From Dipteris shenzhenensis (taxonomy: Eukaryota; Polypodiophyta; Polypodiopsida; Gleicheniales): DNA of 64,000 nucleotides. This document shows positions 49,727-52,700 of the stretch, piece by piece. The translations under genes were made by a program, and so were the position numbers. The first letter of the stretch is position 1. Every line of letters begins with the position of its first letter. The notes beneath the pieces were generated by a model, which was not told where the DNA came from, made no database searches, and worked only from the letters and a program-made list of their open reading frames with translations. The DNA lies in assembly GCA_047967505.1 (NCBI GenBank), contig CM106538.1; one strand, written 5' to 3'.

Positions 49727-52700
49727 GTGAAGCAGGGCTGCCCCCTCTCACCAACCCTCTTTGGGCTTTACATTGATGAGATCACTTCCTTCATAGACCG
49801 CCTGGGAGGCGAAGGATCATTACTGACCGATCTCATGATACAAACATTGCTATATGGAGATGAAATAGTCCTTATCTCATCCTCAGGGACTGCATAGACA
49901 TTTGGAGGCCCTAGAGGTGTTCTGCAGAGAGAGAGACTTGACAGTCAACCATGGGAAGACCAAGGTTATGGTCTTCAACACCTCACATGCAGTGCTATGT
50001 CGACTCAACTTCACTTACCGAGACGAGCCAATGGAAATAGTGCAGTCCTACACCTATCTAGGAGCAGTCTTCACAGGACCCCTCTTCACTATGACACATG
50101 AAGTCCATGCAAAACTCACACAGGGGCAAGGTGTTCTAGCCCAATTGGAGAGACAGTGCTTCCTGGCACACTTTCAGGACCCACCGACGAAATGCTGGCA
50201 CTTCAATAAGTTAGTGAGACCGACTGCCTGAAAGCCGAACTGCTATGGCCAATTCTCCCACCATGGTACTACTGCAAACTCCTAACCAACGGATGGTATA
50301 GCACTCTGATAGGCTTCTAGACGGCGCCGTGGGGGGGGGACGCGCTTTTGTGTTACATCCTTTTAGTGATTCAGATTGGGCTTGCCATTATGACACCAGA
50401 CATTGCAACAGTGGCAATTGTTTCTAATTGGCAGTTCATGCATTTCTTGATTAAGCGAGAAAGAATCCATTGTGGCTACTTCATCATGTGAAACTGAGAT
50501 ACATTATCACTATGTCAAAGAGAAATTGCATGCAAGAGAGATCAGCTTGATCTATTGTCCTATACATCAGAATGTTGTAGATCTTTTCACCAACGCTTTA
50601 TCCAACGAAAGTTTGAAGCTTTCCGCAAAGCTTTAGGCTTTCCTAAGTCCATTTCGCAATTTATCTATCACCTTGCACATGTTCCCACTATCACTACAAG
50701 GGGGATTTGGAAGATGTTAGTAGTAAGTTAGTGTGAGCACCTCACCCAAGGAGCACTTTATCCAATCCCCCCCTTGGGCTAGTTAGGGTTTTTATTATGT
50801 ATGAGGGTAAAAACCTTTCAGACAGAAGCACTTGGAGCCTTCTATTGCTTGGTGGACCTAGTTGGTAGCTCTACGGAGATGGTACTTACAGGTGACACTG
50901 ACAATGAAGACTTAGGACCAGAGGCATTTACAGACGAGTATTGCAGTATCTTGGTGGTCTCAACTGAGATGAGAGCAATCAGAGCTCGTGTCTGGAGACA
51001 TCCTGGAGTCATTTTGGGATGCACGTTTCATAACAGGTTGAAACAGACCCATGAGACTTGGTGCTTTTCAGGGTCTGGTTGGTTCCCAAATTCAGAAGGG
51101 GACAACTAGGTGTACCAAGAGATTGTACTTGAGTTCGATGTTGTGCCAAGCATGATCATGACCAGTGACCACATATGATAGTGCCATTGGAGGATCGTGC
51201 TATGGTCCTATGTATCAGCTTAGTTCTTGACTGGCAAGGAGGTGTACATTGAGGTAAACACTATGTTGGTATCGCAAATTGATTTAAGACATTTCTCAGG
51301 GAGTATGTATGTCATTGGGACATTGATTGTAGCAATGACAGGGGGTGTTGGAAATTAGGGTCCATTTTCCCACCTATAAGCCCCCACATGACAAGAGCAT
51401 GGGGACATGATACCAAGATAAGATTGGGGGTTTTGAGAGACTGTTGTGTGTGCATTACATATGCTCACCACATGGGCAGATCAAGGTGGAAGAAAACATC
51501 CACTGTTTTGAGGCCTTTTGCAAGTCAGGACAAGCTGCAACCATGCAGCAGACAGATGGGGAAAACAAGACTGCCATGCAGCTGATTGGCGCCTGTTTTG
51601 AAGCAGGTAAGGTCTGCACAAGCAGGTCGGTCAGCAACTGCAAGGCACTGCAGACAGGACAGGCGAGTCGAGCAGCAGCAGATGCTTGCGTAGGGCTAAA
51701 AGGGCTGCAGCAGGGTTGGAGCAGGAGTCAACAGCCTGCGCACAGAAAAAGGACCAAGGCAGTCCCTGGAGGAGTAAGTCGGAAGAAGAAGACAGGGCCT
51801 TGTATAGGCCTAGGGCAGTCTGATCAGTAACAGATTGTGTCGGCCAGTTTGGAGGGTCTAAAACCCTCTAGAAATAGCCCTCAGGCTTGGGGGTTATTGC
51901 ATCCATTCATTCCAGGAGTTGAGCCTCACAACAGGCTGTCCAGAAGAGTAGCAAGGAGTTCAACATACACAGCAATCTGCTGCAGCAAGAATGGACACCG
52001 GAGGATCACGAGTACAGACTAGAAGCAGTCCTTACCTTTGGGAGCAGCTCATGGTGCATACGTATGGCCAGTAGGGTAACACAAGTCTCCGGGAGGGCGC
52101 TGTCCAAGGAACCAGCACCAACACGAGGTCACTGAAGCTTGGTGAGGAGCAGACAACCAAAAGAGTGCAAGGACAAAAGTAGGAGCAAATTTTGTGCTCA
52201 CCACAGAGCATCCAGGCCCACGGATTGCTGCGGGTTTTGGGATATCTAGGTGATGCTTGTTGACTCAGATTTCTGCAATATATTCTGAGGCATTTGTGAA
52301 GTACTCTACCATTGTCCATCTCCCTTGATTTTGAGAGTTCTATCTTGTGGATACATAGTCAAAAGGTTTGAACTCCGGTGCACGGAGAAACTAGCCCCAA
52401 AGGCTAAATTTTTCTAACGCCAGGATTATGTAACCTAACCTTGGGGCAGTTAGGACAGAGCCTCAGCTCATTTAGCCATTATACAGACTGGGGGCCTCCT
52501 GTGGATACCCAGCAAGGAAGGAGCCCGTCGGCCCATGTCTGGGGGCTGCGTGGTATGGGATGCAGTATTACTTAGGAGTTCACTAGTCCAGGGTTGCTTG
52601 ACCTCTAGCTAGGGTATAATCCTTGCGAGGATCTACAATTGGGTAAGGACACGCTAGCCCACATCATGTTGCAAGGATCTACAGTTGGGTAGTGACACAC

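Noticed and set aside
50801-51109. 102-residue open frame in intron 2
   Set aside because: No recognisable motif and no similarity to neighbours; likely chance.
51348-52440. Possible solo LTR starting TGTTGG
   Set aside because: No matching end, target duplication or second copy could be found by eye.
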